This document shows positions 46,639 to 57,711 of a stretch of 64,000 nucleotides of DNA, piece after piece. The notes beneath the pieces are model-generated. The model made no database searches, was not told where the DNA came from, and worked only from the letters and a program-made list of their open reading frames with translations. Made by a program: the position numbers and the translations under genes. Position 1 is the stretch's first letter. The number at the start of each line of letters is the position of its first letter. The stretch comes from Phytohabitans maris (lineage in GTDB: Bacteria > Actinomycetota > Actinomycetes > Mycobacteriales > Micromonosporaceae). Where the stretch lies: contig NZ_JAVHUY010000018.1 of assembly GCF_031085175.1 (NCBI RefSeq), positions 62,001 through 126,000 on the forward strand, read 5' to 3'.

Positions 46639-48660
46639 CTACTCCGGGGTGAGGACCGCCAATACCGCACCTGTGTCGACCTGCGCGCCCGCGGTCACCG
46701 GCACCGAGGTGACGACACCGGCGGCCGGGGCGTGTACCGGGTGTTCCAGCTTCATCGCCTCGAGCGTCATCAGCAGCTCGCCGGCCTTGACCCGCTGGCC
46801 GGGCGTGACGAGCACCCGGCTGACCGCACCGGGCAGCGGGGCGAGCAGCGAGCCCTCGGTCAGCTCGGGCTCCGGCTCGGGAAAGCGGGGCAGCTCGGTG
46901 AGGGCGACCGAACCCTCCGCACTGTCTACATAGGAGACGTTGGCGACCCGGTCGACGTCGAGCGCGAGACGGATGCCGTTGACGTCGAGGATCACCCGGT
47001 CCGGCGCGGCGGAGACCAGCGCGACCGGCGGGTGGTCGTCGGTGACCGAGGGCTGGCCGAGGCCGGCGAGGTCGAGGTCTTCCGGGTCGACCGCCCGCAC
47101 CCACCAGTTGGCGAGTTCGCCGGCGCGGTCCAGGCGGTAGCCGACCTCGACCGGGCCGGCCGGGCCGTCGTACACGGTGGTCTGCGAGCCGGACGGCACG
47201 TTGCGCCACCCGGACGGCAGCGAGCGCAGCACCGCGGCGGACTCGCGGCGGGCGGCCGCCTCGGCGAGCGCGGCGGCCAGGCAGGAGACCCGCACAGCGT
47301 CCACAGAGGACAGCAGCGGGGCGAAGACCTCCTGGTGCCGGTCGAGGAAGCCGGTGTCGATGTCGCCGGAGTGGAAGGCCGGGTGGCGCAGCACGCGGAC
47401 CAGCAGGTCGCGGTTGGTCACCACGCCGTGGATGCGGGAGCGGGTGAGCGACGACGCGAGCAGCCGGGCCGCCTCGTGGCGGGTGGGCGCCCAGGCGATG
47501 AGCTTGGCCAGCATCGAGTCGTAGTGGACGCCGATGACCGAGCCGTCCCGTACCCCGGAGTCGAGCCGCAGCCCCGGCTGTGCCAGCGGGCGGAACTGCG
47601 CCGCCACCTCGGGCACCCGCAGCCGGTGCAGGGTGCCGGTGGAGGGGAGCCAGGCGTAGGCGGGGTCCTCGGCGCAGAGCCGTACCTCGATCGAGTGGCC
47701 GCGGATCGGTGCGGCGCCGGCGATCGGCAGCGGCAGGCCCTCCGCGACCAGCAACTGGAGCTGCACCAGGTCGAAGCCGGAGACGCACTCGGTGATCGCG
47801 TGCTCGACCTGGAGGCGGGTGTTCATCTCCAGGAAGTAGAACTCGCCGCTCGGCGCGAGCAGGAACTCGACGGTCCCGGCCCCCACGTAGCCGACCGCGC
47901 GGGCGGCGGCCACCGCTGCCGAGCATAGCTCCTCGCGCATCGCGGGCGTGACGGCTGGCGACGGGGTCTCCTCGATGATCTTCTGGTGCCGCCGCTGGAT
48001 CGAGCACTCGCGCTCGCCGAACGGGACCACACTGCCGTGCGTGTCGGCGAAGATCTGCACCTCGACGTGGCGCGAGCGCTCCACGTACCGCTCCAGGAAG
48101 ACCGTCCCGTCGCCGAACGCGCCGGCCGCCTCCCGCCGCGCCGAGGCGACCGCCTCGCCCAGCGACTCGGCGTCGCGCACGATGCGCATGCCCCGCCCGC
48201 CACCGCCCGCGGACGCCTTGACCAGCACCGGAAACTCGGTGACCGCGTCGGGGTCGAGGTAGGTGGGGAGCATCGGCACGCCGGCGTCGGCCAGCAGCGT
48301 CTTGGCCTCGATCTTCGAGCCCATCATCTTGATGACCTTGGCGGGCGGCCCGACCCAGGTCAGGCCCGCGTCGACCACGGCCGCCGCGAAATCCGCGTTC
48401 TCCGCGAGAAACCCATAACCCGGGTGTACGGCGTCCGCGCCGGTCTTGCGCGCCGCCGCCACCAGCAGATCCCCGCGCAGGTACGTGGCCGTGGGCGCGT
48501 TGCCCGGCAGGTGCACCGCGTAGTCCGCCTCGGCGACGTGGGGGGAGTTGGCGTCGCCGTCGCTGTAGACCGCTACCGTCTCGATCCCGATCAGCCGGCA
48601 GGTGGCGAAGACGCGCCGCGCGATCTCGCCGCGGTTGGCGACCAGCAGTCGTCGAATCAT
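46639..48660 (-). CDS. Acyl-CoA carboxylase alpha subunit (biotin carboxylase-BCCP)
   Basis: 673 aa from ATG at 48660 with GAGGTGG upstream. Biotin carboxylase domain: LVANRGEIARRVFATCRLIGI, ATP-grasp SAGGGGRGMRIV, HVEVQIFADTHGSVVPFGEREC, FLEMNTRLQVEH. The C-terminal biotinyl domain has LMTLEAMKLEHPVHAP with the biotin Lys. It charges biotin with CO2 for the carboxyltransferase encoded 7 bp upstream. Substrate by neighbourhood: a branched or terpene-derived enoyl-CoA (methylcrotonyl- or geranyl-CoA); inferred. Confidence 0.93.
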   Translation of the reverse strand: MIRRLLVANRGEIARRVFATCRLIGIETVAVYSDGDANSPHVAEADYAVHLPGNAPTATYLRGDLLVAAARKTGADAVHPGYGFLAENADFAAAVVDAGLTWVGPPAKVIKMMGSKIEAKTLLADAGVPMLPTYLDPDAVTEFPVLVKASAGGGGRGMRIVRDAESLGEAVASARREAAGAFGDGTVFLERYVERSRHVEVQIFADTHGSVVPFGERECSIQRRHQKIIEETPSPAVTPAMREELCSAAVAAARAVGYVGAGTVEFLLAPSGEFYFLEMNTRLQVEHAITECVSGFDLVQLQLLVAEGLPLPIAGAAPIRGHSIEVRLCAEDPAYAWLPSTGTLHRLRVPEVAAQFRPLAQPGLRLDSGVRDGSVIGVHYDSMLAKLIAWAPTRHEAARLLASSLTRSRIHGVVTNRDLLVRVLRHPAFHSGDIDTGFLDRHQEVFAPLLSSVDAVRVSCLAAALAEAAARRESAAVLRSLPSGWRNVPSGSQTTVYDGPAGPVEVGYRLDRAGELANWWVRAVDPEDLDLAGLGQPSVTDDHPPVALVSAAPDRVILDVNGIRLALDVDRVANVSYVDSAEGSVALTELPRFPEPEPELTEGSLLAPLPGAVSRVLVTPGQRVKAGELLMTLEAMKLEHPVHAPAAGVVTSVPVTAGAQVDTGAVLAVLTPE

Positions 48661-48667
48661 CGCCACC

Positions 48668-50263
<1,596 letters not shown>

Positions 50264-50301
50264 GGCTCAGACCCCCATCTGTTTCGCGATCCCATTGGTG
50301 A

Positions 50302-50403
50302 TCACGGTCGTGCCTCCCGGCCGCACGCCGCGACGGCGATGGTCTTCGCCATCGCCACCTCCGTAACGAACGGCTGACCCACCGCGACACGGATGCTGCT
50401 CAC
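50302..50403 (-). CDS. Possible 33-aa coupled peptide between atuA-like and carboxylase genes
   Basis: A GTG overlapping the AtuA-like stop (GTGA) opens 33 codons (MSSIRVAVGQPFVTEVAMAK...), and its own stop overlaps another GTG opening 12 codons (MITNGIAKQMGV). This chain fills the 136-bp gap before the carboxylase gene. It may be a remnant of a lost gene or merely keep ribosomes moving. Low confidence as a real product; coordinates good to about 1 nt. Confidence 0.25.
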   Translation of the reverse strand: MSSIRVAVGQPFVTEVAMAKTIAVAACGREARP

Positions 50404-51998
50404 CGTGACTCCCGAAGACGCGCGCGCAACCGCTCTCCCAGCGCTTTCCCTTGTGGATCAAGCCAATCCCGCCGCGCGAGCACGCCCCGGACCACGAAAT
50501 TTATGGCGAAAAGATTAGACATTTCGTACCGCTCGATCGGGTACTCGGCGAGTTCTGGCAACAACTCGACAAACCGCTCCCGGCTGAGCCACCCGCGTAG
50601 TACGGCAAAGTCCTGGGCCGACCGCACCCAAACCCCCACGTTCGCATCGCTCCCCTTGTCCCCCGACCGTGCCCCCACCCGCCAACGCAGTTGATCAGGG
50701 AGTTCGTCGGCGTGTCGTGCGGCGTGTCGGTCCACGTACTCCCTGATCAACGGGGCGGTTTGCGTGGGTGGGGGGATCTCCACGCGCGGTCCGTCGTGGG
50801 GGATGGACCAGTGGGGGAGCTGGGGGATCTCGGCGGTTTTGAAGGTTGTGTTTGGGGTCGGGTCGGTGGGTGGGGTGGTGAGCGTGCAGCCGGGGTAGCT
50901 GGCCAGCGCGAGCTCGACGGCGGCGCTGGAGAAGGCGCGGCCGGCCCGCTTCGGGTCCGGGTCGTGGATCGCCGCGTGCAGGAGGGCGCCGTCCGCCGTC
51001 TTCGTCAGCGTGAACGCCAGACCTTCCTTGCCGACCGCGTCCTCCATCTGGGCGCGGACCAGGGCAGCCTTGGCGTCGAGGTCCAGGCCGGTGAGCACGA
51101 ACGTCATGGCGTTGCGGTAGCCGTCGAGCCCGGCGACACCGACCTTGAGCGTCGGCGGCGGGGGCGTGCCCCGGGTCCCGGTGATCCGCACGCGGTCCGC
51201 CCCCTCCTGGGCCAGCCGGACGGTGTCGAGGTGCGTCACCACGTCCGGGCCGGGGTAGGCGGGCCCGGCTATCTCGTACACGAGCTGGGCGGTCACCGTC
51301 TCCACGGTCACCGCACCGCCGGTGCCGGGGTGCTTGGTGATCACTGCGGAACCGTCGGCGTGCACCTCGGCGATCGGAAAGCCGGGCCGCCGCCCGCCGT
51401 CCGGCAGCTCGGTGAAGAAGCTGAAATTGCCGCCGGTCGCCTGCGCGCCACACTCCAGTACGTGACCGGCGACCGTCGCACCGGCGAGCGCGTCGAGGTC
51501 GTCGCGGGTCCAGCCGAAGTGGGCGATCGCCGGCCCCACCACCAGCGACGCGTCGGTGACCCGGCCGGTGACCACGACGTCGGCACCCGCGTCGAGGCAG
51601 GAAGCGATGCCGAACGCCCCGAGGTACGCGTTCGCGGCGAGCGCGTCCGGCTGGTCGAGCGCGTCGCCTTCGACGTACCCGATGGTGGTGGAAAGGCCGA
51701 GCCGGGCGGCGAGGGAGCGGAGGGCGGCGGCCAGGCCGGCGGGGTTGAGGCCACCGGCGTTGGTCACGATGCGGACCCCGCGATCGGCGGCCAGGCCGAG
51801 GCACTGCTCCATCTGCCGCAGGAACGTGCGGGCGTAGCCAAGCGACGGGTCCTTGAGGCGGTCGCGGGCGAGGATCAGCATGGTCAGCTCGGCCAGGTAG
51901 TCGCCGGTGAGCACGTCGAGCGGGCCGCCCTCGAGCATCTCCCGCCACGCGGACGCCCGGTCGCCGTAGAAGCCGGAGGCGTTGCCGATGCGGATCAT
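50400..51998 (-). CDS. Acyclic terpene utilization AtuA-like protein (DUF1446)
   Basis: 532 aa from ATG at 51998, overlapping the upstream stop (ATGA). IRIGNASGFYGDRASAWREMLEGGPLDVLTGDYLAELTM, TNAGGLNPAGLAAAL and DVVVTGRVTDASLVVGPAIAHFGW are AtuA/DUF1446 hallmarks. The C-terminal about 100 residues (RWRVGARSGDKGSDANVGVWVRS) are the AtuA-associated small domain fused in one chain. AtuA is required for citronellol/geraniol breakdown in Pseudomonas, but its reaction is not settled; a hydratase-like role is often proposed. Confidence 0.9.
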   Translation of the reverse strand: MIRIGNASGFYGDRASAWREMLEGGPLDVLTGDYLAELTMLILARDRLKDPSLGYARTFLRQMEQCLGLAADRGVRIVTNAGGLNPAGLAAALRSLAARLGLSTTIGYVEGDALDQPDALAANAYLGAFGIASCLDAGADVVVTGRVTDASLVVGPAIAHFGWTRDDLDALAGATVAGHVLECGAQATGGNFSFFTELPDGGRRPGFPIAEVHADGSAVITKHPGTGGAVTVETVTAQLVYEIAGPAYPGPDVVTHLDTVRLAQEGADRVRITGTRGTPPPPTLKVGVAGLDGYRNAMTFVLTGLDLDAKAALVRAQMEDAVGKEGLAFTLTKTADGALLHAAIHDPDPKRAGRAFSSAAVELALASYPGCTLTTPPTDPTPNTTFKTAEIPQLPHWSIPHDGPRVEIPPPTQTAPLIREYVDRHAARHADELPDQLRWRVGARSGDKGSDANVGVWVRSAQDFAVLRGWLSRERFVELLPELAEYPIERYEMSNLFAINFVVRGVLARRDWLDPQGKALGERLRARLRESR

Positions 51999-52846
51999 GA
52001 CCGGGCGCCGGAGGGCTCGCGGCCGGCGCCGGGCGGCCCGGCGAAGGCCTGCGCGATGTCGAGCCACTCGTCGGCCACCGGCCCGGTCGCGACCAGCGCC
52101 AGGTCGGCCCGGTGCCGCCGCTGCGTGACCAGCAGGCAGAAGTCGAGCGCCGGGCCGACGACCCGATCCGTGGCGTCGCTCGGCCCGAACTCCCAGATGC
52201 TTTGCCGGCTGGTGCCCGGCTCGCCGCCGCGCTCCTCGCTCCGGACCGCGCCGGCCCCGGGGCCGGACGGGCCGATCAGTTCGACCCGGACCGGCGCCGC
52301 CGGGATGTCGCGGCCGTGGGTCATGAAGCTGTGGCCGAGGGTACGGACGCCGAGGTAGGCGATGTGCCGCAGCCGATCGGTCGGTGTACGGCGGTGGCCG
52401 AGCGTGTCCGCGATGTCCTGTCCGTGCGCCCAGGTCTCCATGATCCGCGCGGTCGCCATCGAGGCGGGTGACATCGCCGTGCCGTACCAGGGCAGCTTGA
52501 CCCCGGGCGGCGTGGCGGCCAGCGCCTCGGCGAGGGCCGCACGCCCGGCCCGCCACCGCTGGAGCAGCTCGGCCGGCGGGCAGAGGAAGCTCTCCGTGCC
52601 CCGGTCGACGAAGCGGAACGGATCGCCGGCCGCGCTGGCCACCGAGGCGTGGAAGGCCGCCGGGTCGGTGGCGGCCAGCAGCGCCACGTGGTCGGTCCAG
52701 GCCAGGTGGGCGACCTGGTGGGCGATCGTCCAGCCGTCCGCCGGGGTCAGCCGGGTCCAGTGCGCGTCCGGCAGCGGCCCGACCCGGGCGTCCAGGTCGC
52801 CCGACTCGGCGTCCAGGTCGGCGAGGAGTGCGGCGAGGTCGGGCAT
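51995..52846 (-). CDS. TIGR03084 family DinB-like metal-binding protein
   Basis: 283 aa. N-terminal DinB/mycothiol-dependent maleylpyruvate isomerase-like four-helix region: DGWTIAHQVAHLAWTDHVALLAATDP (metal His), and ARIMETWAHGQDIADTLG with further His. Family members occur in actinobacteria beside AtuA and acyl-CoA carboxylase genes. A mycothiol-dependent or metal-dependent role is likely but unproven. It starts 13 bp after tetR and is coupled to the AtuA-like gene. Confidence 0.88.
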   Translation of the reverse strand: MPDLAALLADLDAESGDLDARVGPLPDAHWTRLTPADGWTIAHQVAHLAWTDHVALLAATDPAAFHASVASAAGDPFRFVDRGTESFLCPPAELLQRWRAGRAALAEALAATPPGVKLPWYGTAMSPASMATARIMETWAHGQDIADTLGHRRTPTDRLRHIAYLGVRTLGHSFMTHGRDIPAAPVRVELIGPSGPGAGAVRSEERGGEPGTSRQSIWEFGPSDATDRVVGPALDFCLLVTQRRHRADLALVATGPVADEWLDIAQAFAGPPGAGREPSGARS

Positions 52847-52859
52847 GAGTGCCTCCGCG

Positions 52860-53438
52860 TCACAGAAGGGTGGCCAGCTGCCGCTTCCACGCGGCGAGCA
52901 GTGCCGTGCGCCGCGTGGTGTCGTCGGAGAGCAGGTTGGCCACGCCGAGGCCGCGGAGCAGGTCGAGCGTGGCCTGCACCGCCTCGCGCACGCCCGGGGT
53001 GCGCTCGTCGGCGCCGAGCAGCTCGACGGTCAGCCGGTGCATCTCCCGGCCGACCCGCGCCTCCAGCGGGACCAGCGCCGCGCGCAGCTCGGCGTCGGTG
53101 CGGGCGGCGACCCACACCTCCAGCGCGGCCACGTAGAGCGGCCCGGTGAACGCCGACGCCAGCATGTCGACCACCCCGTCGAGCCGCCGCGGCCCCGGCG
53201 GGAGGGCGGCCGCCTCCTTGCGGATCTCCTCGGCACGGCGCTCGGCCAGGTGCTCGACGGCGGCCATGACCAGCGACGCCTTGGTCGGGTAGTGATGCAG
53301 CTGTGCGCCCCGCGAGACACCCGCCATCGAGGCGACGACCGTGGTGGTCGTGCCGGACCAGCCCCGCTCGACGAGACACTCCACAGTGGCTTCGAGAAGG
53401 CGGGCCTGGGTGGCGCGACTGCGCTCCTGCTGCGGCAT
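52860..53438 (-). CDS. TetR family regulator of the acyl-CoA operon
   Basis: 192 aa from ATG at 53438; an in-frame upstream extension to 53477 would run into the operator. TetR HTH: ATQARLLEATVECLVERGWSGTTTTVVASMAGVSRGAQLHHYPTKASLVMAAVEHL. First gene of a six-gene same-strand run (tetR, TIGR03084, AtuA-like, CT, BC-BCCP, ACAD). A palindrome lies 34 bp upstream, so autoregulation of the whole operon with an acyl-CoA or terpenoid inducer is likely. Confidence 0.9.
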   Translation of the reverse strand: MPQQERSRATQARLLEATVECLVERGWSGTTTTVVASMAGVSRGAQLHHYPTKASLVMAAVEHLAERRAEEIRKEAAALPPGPRRLDGVVDMLASAFTGPLYVAALEVWVAARTDAELRAALVPLEARVGREMHRLTVELLGADERTPGVREAVQATLDLLRGLGVANLLSDDTTRRTALLAAWKRQLATLL

Positions 53439-53471
53439 GCGTACCGGCACACCCCCAGCCTGCCCGCTCCC

Positions 53472-53497
53472 AAACAAACAGTCAAGACTGCTTGTTT
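53472..53497. promoter_or_regulatory. TetR-type operator palindrome
   Basis: AAACAAACAGTC-AA-GACTGCTTGTTT: 12-bp half-sites with one mismatch, centred about 47 bp upstream of the tetR start. The AT-rich palindrome stands out from its surroundings and has the size of TetR-family operators. Confidence 0.7.
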
Positions 53498-53552
53498 TGC
53501 AACCCGAGGTTCGTCATGAGAGCGCGCTCGGCCTGTCGAGCATTCAGCCGGT

Positions 53553-53577
53553 GAGGCTTACGGCGCCAATAAGCCTC
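53553..53577. terminator. Hairpin between crp and tetR
   Basis: GAGGCTT/AAGCCTC with an 11-nt loop; TTT follows on the plus strand. It lies 27 bp downstream of the crp stop and probably separates the crp transcript from the tetR promoter. Confidence 0.5.
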
Positions 53578-53603
53578 TTTGGGGCCCTCGCGTGTGGGTA
53601 ATT

Positions 53604-54281
53604 TCAGACGCGGGCGCGGCGGGCCAGGCGCTCCGGGTCGAGGATGATCACGCTCTTGCCGTCGAGGCGCAGCCAGCCGCGGGAGGCGAAGTCGGCGAGG
53701 GCCTTGTTGACCGTCTCGCGGGAGGCGCCGACGAGCTGGGCCAGCTCCTCCTGGGTCAGGTCGTGCGTCACCCGCAGCACGCCGCCGTCGCGGGTGCCGA
53801 AGCGGCCGGCCATCTGGAGCAGGTTTTTGGCCACGCGGCCCGGGACGTCGGTGAAGATCAGGTCGGCCAGCGCGTCGTTGGTCCGGCGCAGCCTCCGGGC
53901 CAGCACCCGCAGCAGCTGCTCGGCGATCTCGGGCCGGTTGTTGAGCCAGGGGCGCAGGGCCTGCTTGCGCAGCCGGGCCAGGCGGGTGTCGGTGACCGCG
54001 GTCGCGGTGGCGGTGCGCGGGCCGGGGTCGAAGAGGGAGAGCTCGCCGAGCATGTCGGAGGGGCCCATCACCGAGATGAGGTTTTGCCGGCCGTCGGCGG
54101 CGCGGCGACCCAGCTTGATCTTGCCGGACAGCACGATGTAGAGACTGTCGCCGGGCTCGCCCTCGTTGAACACGACCTCGCCCTTGCGGGTCTCGATCGT
54201 CTCCATCTCCTTGGCGAGCGCCTCCGCCGCCTCGGGGTCGACACCCTGGAAGATCCCGCTACGGGCCAACACCTCATCCAT
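53604..54281 (-). CDS. crp: Crp/Fnr family transcription regulator (cAMP receptor type)
   Basis: 225 aa from ATG at 54281 with GGAGGT upstream. Cyclic-nucleotide-binding domain: [25 protein letters not shown] and [26 protein letters not shown] (phosphate-binding GELSLF...RTA). C-terminal winged [33 protein letters not shown]. Orthologue of mycobacterial Crp (Rv3676) and corynebacterial GlxR by sequence pattern and neighbourhood. The linked nucleotidyl cyclase gene makes cAMP signalling in this region plausible. Confidence 0.93.
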   Translation of the reverse strand: MDEVLARSGIFQGVDPEAAEALAKEMETIETRKGEVVFNEGEPGDSLYIVLSGKIKLGRRAADGRQNLISVMGPSDMLGELSLFDPGPRTATATAVTDTRLARLRKQALRPWLNNRPEIAEQLLRVLARRLRRTNDALADLIFTDVPGRVAKNLLQMAGRFGTRDGGVLRVTHDLTQEELAQLVGASRETVNKALADFASRGWLRLDGKSVIILDPERLARRARV

Positions 54282-54408
54282 CGCCGCACCTCCACCTGCG
54301 CATATCCCCACTGCGACGCACTCGCCCGCGTGTCGACGCGCGCAGTAAGTCTAGGCCCACCTGGGCGGCGACCGGGCGTCCACCCCCGGAAACTTGATCG
54401 GCGAGCCG

Positions 54409-54414
54409 TAGAGT
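54409..54414 (+). promoter_or_regulatory. -10 box of the cbiZ-like gene
   Basis: TAGAGT, 7 nt before the ATG at 54422; leaderless-type spacing. Confidence 0.45.
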
Positions 54415-54421
54415 GCGATGG

Positions 54422-55087
54422 ATGTCCGCAGAGCCTGTGCTGACCGCCCGCCACGAGGACGGGCTGGACGTTCCCCTGCTTGTGTGGCGGCTCGCGGAGC
54501 CGCTGCTCGCGATCTCATCCGCTCCGCTGGGCGGCGGGATCGGCCTGCGTCACTGGGTGGTCAACGCGACGGTGCCGATGTCGTACCGCCGGGACGACCC
54601 GGACGCCCACCTCGCCGAGATGGCCGCGCGGGCCGGGCTCACCGGCCCCGGCGTCGGGCTGCTCACCGGCGTAGACGTCGCCGAGGTCGTCACCGCGGAG
54701 GACGGCGGCGTACAGGCGTGGGCCACCGTCGGGCTCGGCGAACCGATCTGGGCGGCCGCCCCGCCCGCCGCGGCCGTGTCCGGCCCGGGCACGGTCAACA
54801 TCGTCGTGCGCCTGCCGGTCCGCCTCTCGCCTGCGGCACTGGTCAACGCCGTCGCCACGGCCACCGAGGCGAAGGCGCAGGCGCTGTGGGAGCTCGGCCT
54901 CCCGGCCACCGGTACCTCCACCGATGCGGTCTCGGTCCTCTGCCCGGCGGGCGGGCCCGAGGCGTCGTACGGCGGCCCGCGCTCGGCCTGGGGCGCACCG
55001 CTCGCCCGAGCGGTCCACGCGGCCGTCCGAACGGGTGGCGGCACCGGCCAAGGGTCCGGAATGCCCTGGTCAGAACGGCCTCGGTAG
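54422..55087 (+). CDS. cbiZ: Adenosylcobinamide amidohydrolase (CbiZ family)
   Basis: 221 aa. SSAPLGGGIGLRHWVVNATVPMSYRRDDP, the LTGVDVAEVVTAEDGGVQAWATVGLG block and PGTVNIVVRLPVRLSPAALVNAVATATEAKAQALWE with ATGTSTDAV are CbiZ hallmarks. The enzyme removes the aminopropanol arm from adenosylcobinamide so that salvaged corrinoids can be reused for cobalamin. No other cobalamin gene lies nearby. Divergent from crp. Confidence 0.88.
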   Translation: MSAEPVLTARHEDGLDVPLLVWRLAEPLLAISSAPLGGGIGLRHWVVNATVPMSYRRDDPDAHLAEMAARAGLTGPGVGLLTGVDVAEVVTAEDGGVQAWATVGLGEPIWAAAPPAAAVSGPGTVNIVVRLPVRLSPAALVNAVATATEAKAQALWELGLPATGTSTDAVSVLCPAGGPEASYGGPRSAWGAPLARAVHAAVRTGGGTGQGSGMPWSERPR

Positions 55088-55112
55088 CTCGTTCCGGCTG
55101 GCCCGGGGAAGG

Positions 55113-55118
55113 TATGGT
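55113..55118 (+). promoter_or_regulatory. -10 box of the capA-like gene
   Basis: TATGGT, 8 nt before the ATG at 55127. Confidence 0.45.
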
Positions 55119-55126
55119 CCGGGGCG

Positions 55127-56314
55127 ATGCCCCCACGACAGCAGTCCTCCGGTGCCCGCCAGCGGCGGCGAAGCGGCCTCGCGCGGCCGGCCGCCGTCGT
55201 GCTCGCGGTCGGGGCCATGCTGCTCGGCGGCGGCGTGGTCGTCCTCGCGGTCACCGACGATCCGCCGGTACTGGCGCGGTGGCGCGACAGCGCGCTCTCC
55301 GAGCCCTCCGGCCGGGCGGCCGCACCCCCCACCGGCGTGCCCGGCCGCACCATCTCGCTCTCCGCGACCGGCGACATCATCATGGGCAACGCGCCCGGCA
55401 AGCTCCCGCCCGACGGGGGCGATGGCTTCTTCGCCGCGGTGCGCGAGGCGCTCAGGGCCGACCTCGTGATGGGCAACCTCGAAGAGCCGATCACCGACGA
55501 CACCGGTACCGGCAAGTGCGGCCCCACGTCCAAGAACTGCTTCCAGTACCGGGTGCCGCCGTCGTACGCGGGGCACCTGCGGGACGCCGGGTTCGAGCTG
55601 CTCAACCAGGCCAACAACCACGGGCACGACTACGGGCCGGCCGGCTTCCGCAACACCCAGCAGGCGCTGGAGGAGTACGGGCTGAAGCACACCGGCGCGC
55701 CCGACGAGATCACCGTGATCGACGTCGAGGGCGTACGGGTGGCGGTCGCCGGCTTCTCCTCGTACCCGTGGTCCAACCCGCTTGTGGACGTGGATGCCGC
55801 GGCCGCGGTGGTGGAGGAGGCGGCCGGCCTGGCCGACATCGTGGTCGTCCAAGTGCACATGGGCGCCGAGGGCGCGGCCATGACCCACGTGAAGCCCGGG
55901 ACCGAGATGTACCTCGGGGAGAACCGGGGCGACCCGATCAAGTTCAGCCACGCCATGGTCGACGCGGGCGCCGACCTGATCGTGGGGCACGGACCGCACG
56001 TGCTGCGGGCGATGGAGTTCTACAAGGGGCGGCTGGTGGCGTACAGCCTCGGCAACTTCGCCGGCGGCGCCGGGACGCTCAACAAGGCCGGCGTGCTGGG
56101 GCTGGGCGGGGTCCTCAAGGTCTCGCTCGCGGCCGACGGCAGCTGGGGCGGCGGGCAGCTCGTCTCGACGTACCTGGACGCTGGTGGCAAACCCGCCATC
56201 GACGGCGACCACCGGGGCGCGGCGGCCGTGCGGCGGCTCAGCAGATCCGACTTCCCGTCGTCCGGGGCGGTCCTCGACGTCACCGGTAAGATCACCGCGC
56301 CGGCGACGGCCTGA
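55127..56314 (+). CDS. CapA family (poly-gamma-glutamate synthesis-like) phosphoesterase-fold protein
   Basis: 395 aa. A signal/anchor helix (AAVVLAVGAMLLGGGVVVLAV) is followed by the CapA metallophosphatase-like domain: LSATGDIIMGN, DLVMGNLEEPI, LLNQANNHGHDYGPAGF, VVVQVHMGAEGA and IVGHGPHVLRAMEFYKGRLVAYSLGNF. Extracytoplasmic. Named after the capsule PGA synthesis protein, but actinobacterial members often stand alone; no other PGA gene is present here. Confidence 0.88.
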   Translation: MPPRQQSSGARQRRRSGLARPAAVVLAVGAMLLGGGVVVLAVTDDPPVLARWRDSALSEPSGRAAAPPTGVPGRTISLSATGDIIMGNAPGKLPPDGGDGFFAAVREALRADLVMGNLEEPITDDTGTGKCGPTSKNCFQYRVPPSYAGHLRDAGFELLNQANNHGHDYGPAGFRNTQQALEEYGLKHTGAPDEITVIDVEGVRVAVAGFSSYPWSNPLVDVDAAAAVVEEAAGLADIVVVQVHMGAEGAAMTHVKPGTEMYLGENRGDPIKFSHAMVDAGADLIVGHGPHVLRAMEFYKGRLVAYSLGNFAGGAGTLNKAGVLGLGGVLKVSLAADGSWGGGQLVSTYLDAGGKPAIDGDHRGAAAVRRLSRSDFPSSGAVLDVTGKITAPATA

Positions 56315-56332
56315 GCTGTCGGTGGTCCGGCG

Positions 56333-56338
56333 TAGGCT
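56333..56338 (+). promoter_or_regulatory. -10 box of nth
   Basis: TAGGCT, 6 nt before the GTG at 56345. Confidence 0.4.
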
Positions 56339-56344
56339 TCGCGC

Positions 56345-57121
56345 GTGGCCCGTGTAGAGAGTGACCTTTCGCGCAAGCGTCGTGCGCGCAAGATGGGACG
56401 GATCCTGGAGGAGACCCACCCCGACGCGCACTGCGAGCTCGACCACGAGACCCCGCTCCAGCTGGCCGTGGCGACGATCCTCTCCGCCCAGACCACCGAC
56501 GTCCGGGTCAACGAGGTCACGCCCAAGCTCTTCGCTCGATACAAGACCGCCGCCGACTACGCTGCGGCCGACCGGGCGGAGCTGGAGGATCTGCTCAAGC
56601 CGACCGGCTTCTTCCGCAACAAGACCGACTCGGTGATGAAGCTGGGGCAGGCGCTGGTCGAGCGGCACGGCGGCGAGGTGCCCGGCACCCTCGACGAGCT
56701 GGTCAAGCTCCCCGGCATCGGGCGCAAGACGGCCAACGTCATCCTTGGCAACGCGTTCGACGTGCCGGGCATCACGGTCGACACGCATTTCCAGCGGCTC
56801 GTGCGGCGTTGGGAGTGGACCGCGGAGAGCGACCCGGTCAAGATCGAGCACGCGATCGGCGCGCTCTTCGACAAGCGCGACTGGACGATGCTCTCCCACC
56901 GCGTGATCTTTCACGGCCGGCGGGTCTGCCACGCGCGCAAGCCGGCCTGTGGCGCCTGCACGCTGGCCAAGCTCTGCCCGTCGTATGGGACCGGCCCCAC
57001 CGAGACGGCCGCCGCGGCCAAGCTGCTCAAGGGCCCCCGCGCCCGCGAGCTGGCCGTCGCCGCGGGCGTCGACCCGGATCTCGTGCCGGCCAAGGCGATG
57101 GTGGCTCCGGACGCACCGTGA
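56345..57121 (+). CDS. nth: Endonuclease III
   Basis: 258 aa from GTG. HhH motif [15 protein letters not shown] with catalytic Lys, catalytic Asp in [11 protein letters not shown], and a C-terminal [4Fe-4S] cluster ([17 protein letters not shown]). DNA glycosylase/AP lyase for oxidised pyrimidines. First gene of a coupled group with the TlpA-like and NUDIX genes (GTGA overlaps), the same order as Rv3674c-Rv3672c. Confidence 0.95.
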   Translation: MARVESDLSRKRRARKMGRILEETHPDAHCELDHETPLQLAVATILSAQTTDVRVNEVTPKLFARYKTAADYAAADRAELEDLLKPTGFFRNKTDSVMKLGQALVERHGGEVPGTLDELVKLPGIGRKTANVILGNAFDVPGITVDTHFQRLVRRWEWTAESDPVKIEHAIGALFDKRDWTMLSHRVIFHGRRVCHARKPACGACTLAKLCPSYGTGPTETAAAAKLLKGPRARELAVAAGVDPDLVPAKAMVAPDAP

Positions 57122-57711
57122 TTCGTTCTCTGCGGGCGGTGGCCGTGGTGCTCGTGCTGGCCGCCGCCGGATGTGGTGGGTCGGACGGCGGGCCGTCGCC
57201 GAGTCCTGAGCCGCCCGCGCCCTTCACCGACTGCGCCGCGCTCACCGCACCCCCGCCCGCCGCCGAGCCGGTCGCGCTGAGCGGCGAGGGCAAGCCGCTG
57301 CCCGAGGTGGCGCTCCCCTGCTTCACCGGCGACCAGGAGGTGACCGTGAGCGCGATCCGCGGCCCGGCGGTCGTCAACCTCTGGGGCTCCTGGTGCCCGC
57401 CCTGCCGGGAGGAGCTGCCGGCGTTCCAGCGCTTCGCCGACCGGGCCGCCGGCAAGGTCACGGTCATCGGCGTGGACACCCGCGACAGCCGCTCGGCGGC
57501 GGGCAGCCTCGCCGCGGATCTCGGGCTGACGTACCCCAACCTCTTCGACCCCGACGAGCGGCTCCGGGTCAAGGTCGGGGTGAGCGCCCTGCCGGCCACC
57601 CTCTTCGTCGACCGCGACGGGCGGGTCCGCCACCTCTACAACTCGACCGCGCTCGACGACGCCACCCTCGCGACGCTGGTCGCCCGCCACCTCGGGGTGA
57701 CGCTGCCGTGA
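57118..57711 (+). CDS. TlpA-like thiol:disulfide lipoprotein
   Basis: 197 aa from GTG overlapping the nth stop. Lipobox LAAAGC, Pro-rich linker, then a thioredoxin fold: [23 protein letters not shown] with Cxx[11 protein letters not shown] and cis-Pro in [14 protein letters not shown]. Predicted membrane-anchored extracytoplasmic redox protein for disulfide reduction or cytochrome maturation. Confidence 0.9.
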   Translation: MIRSLRAVAVVLVLAAAGCGGSDGGPSPSPEPPAPFTDCAALTAPPPAAEPVALSGEGKPLPEVALPCFTGDQEVTVSAIRGPAVVNLWGSWCPPCREELPAFQRFADRAAGKVTVIGVDTRDSRSAAGSLAADLGLTYPNLFDPDERLRVKVGVSALPATLFVDRDGRVRHLYNSTALDDATLATLVARHLGVTLP

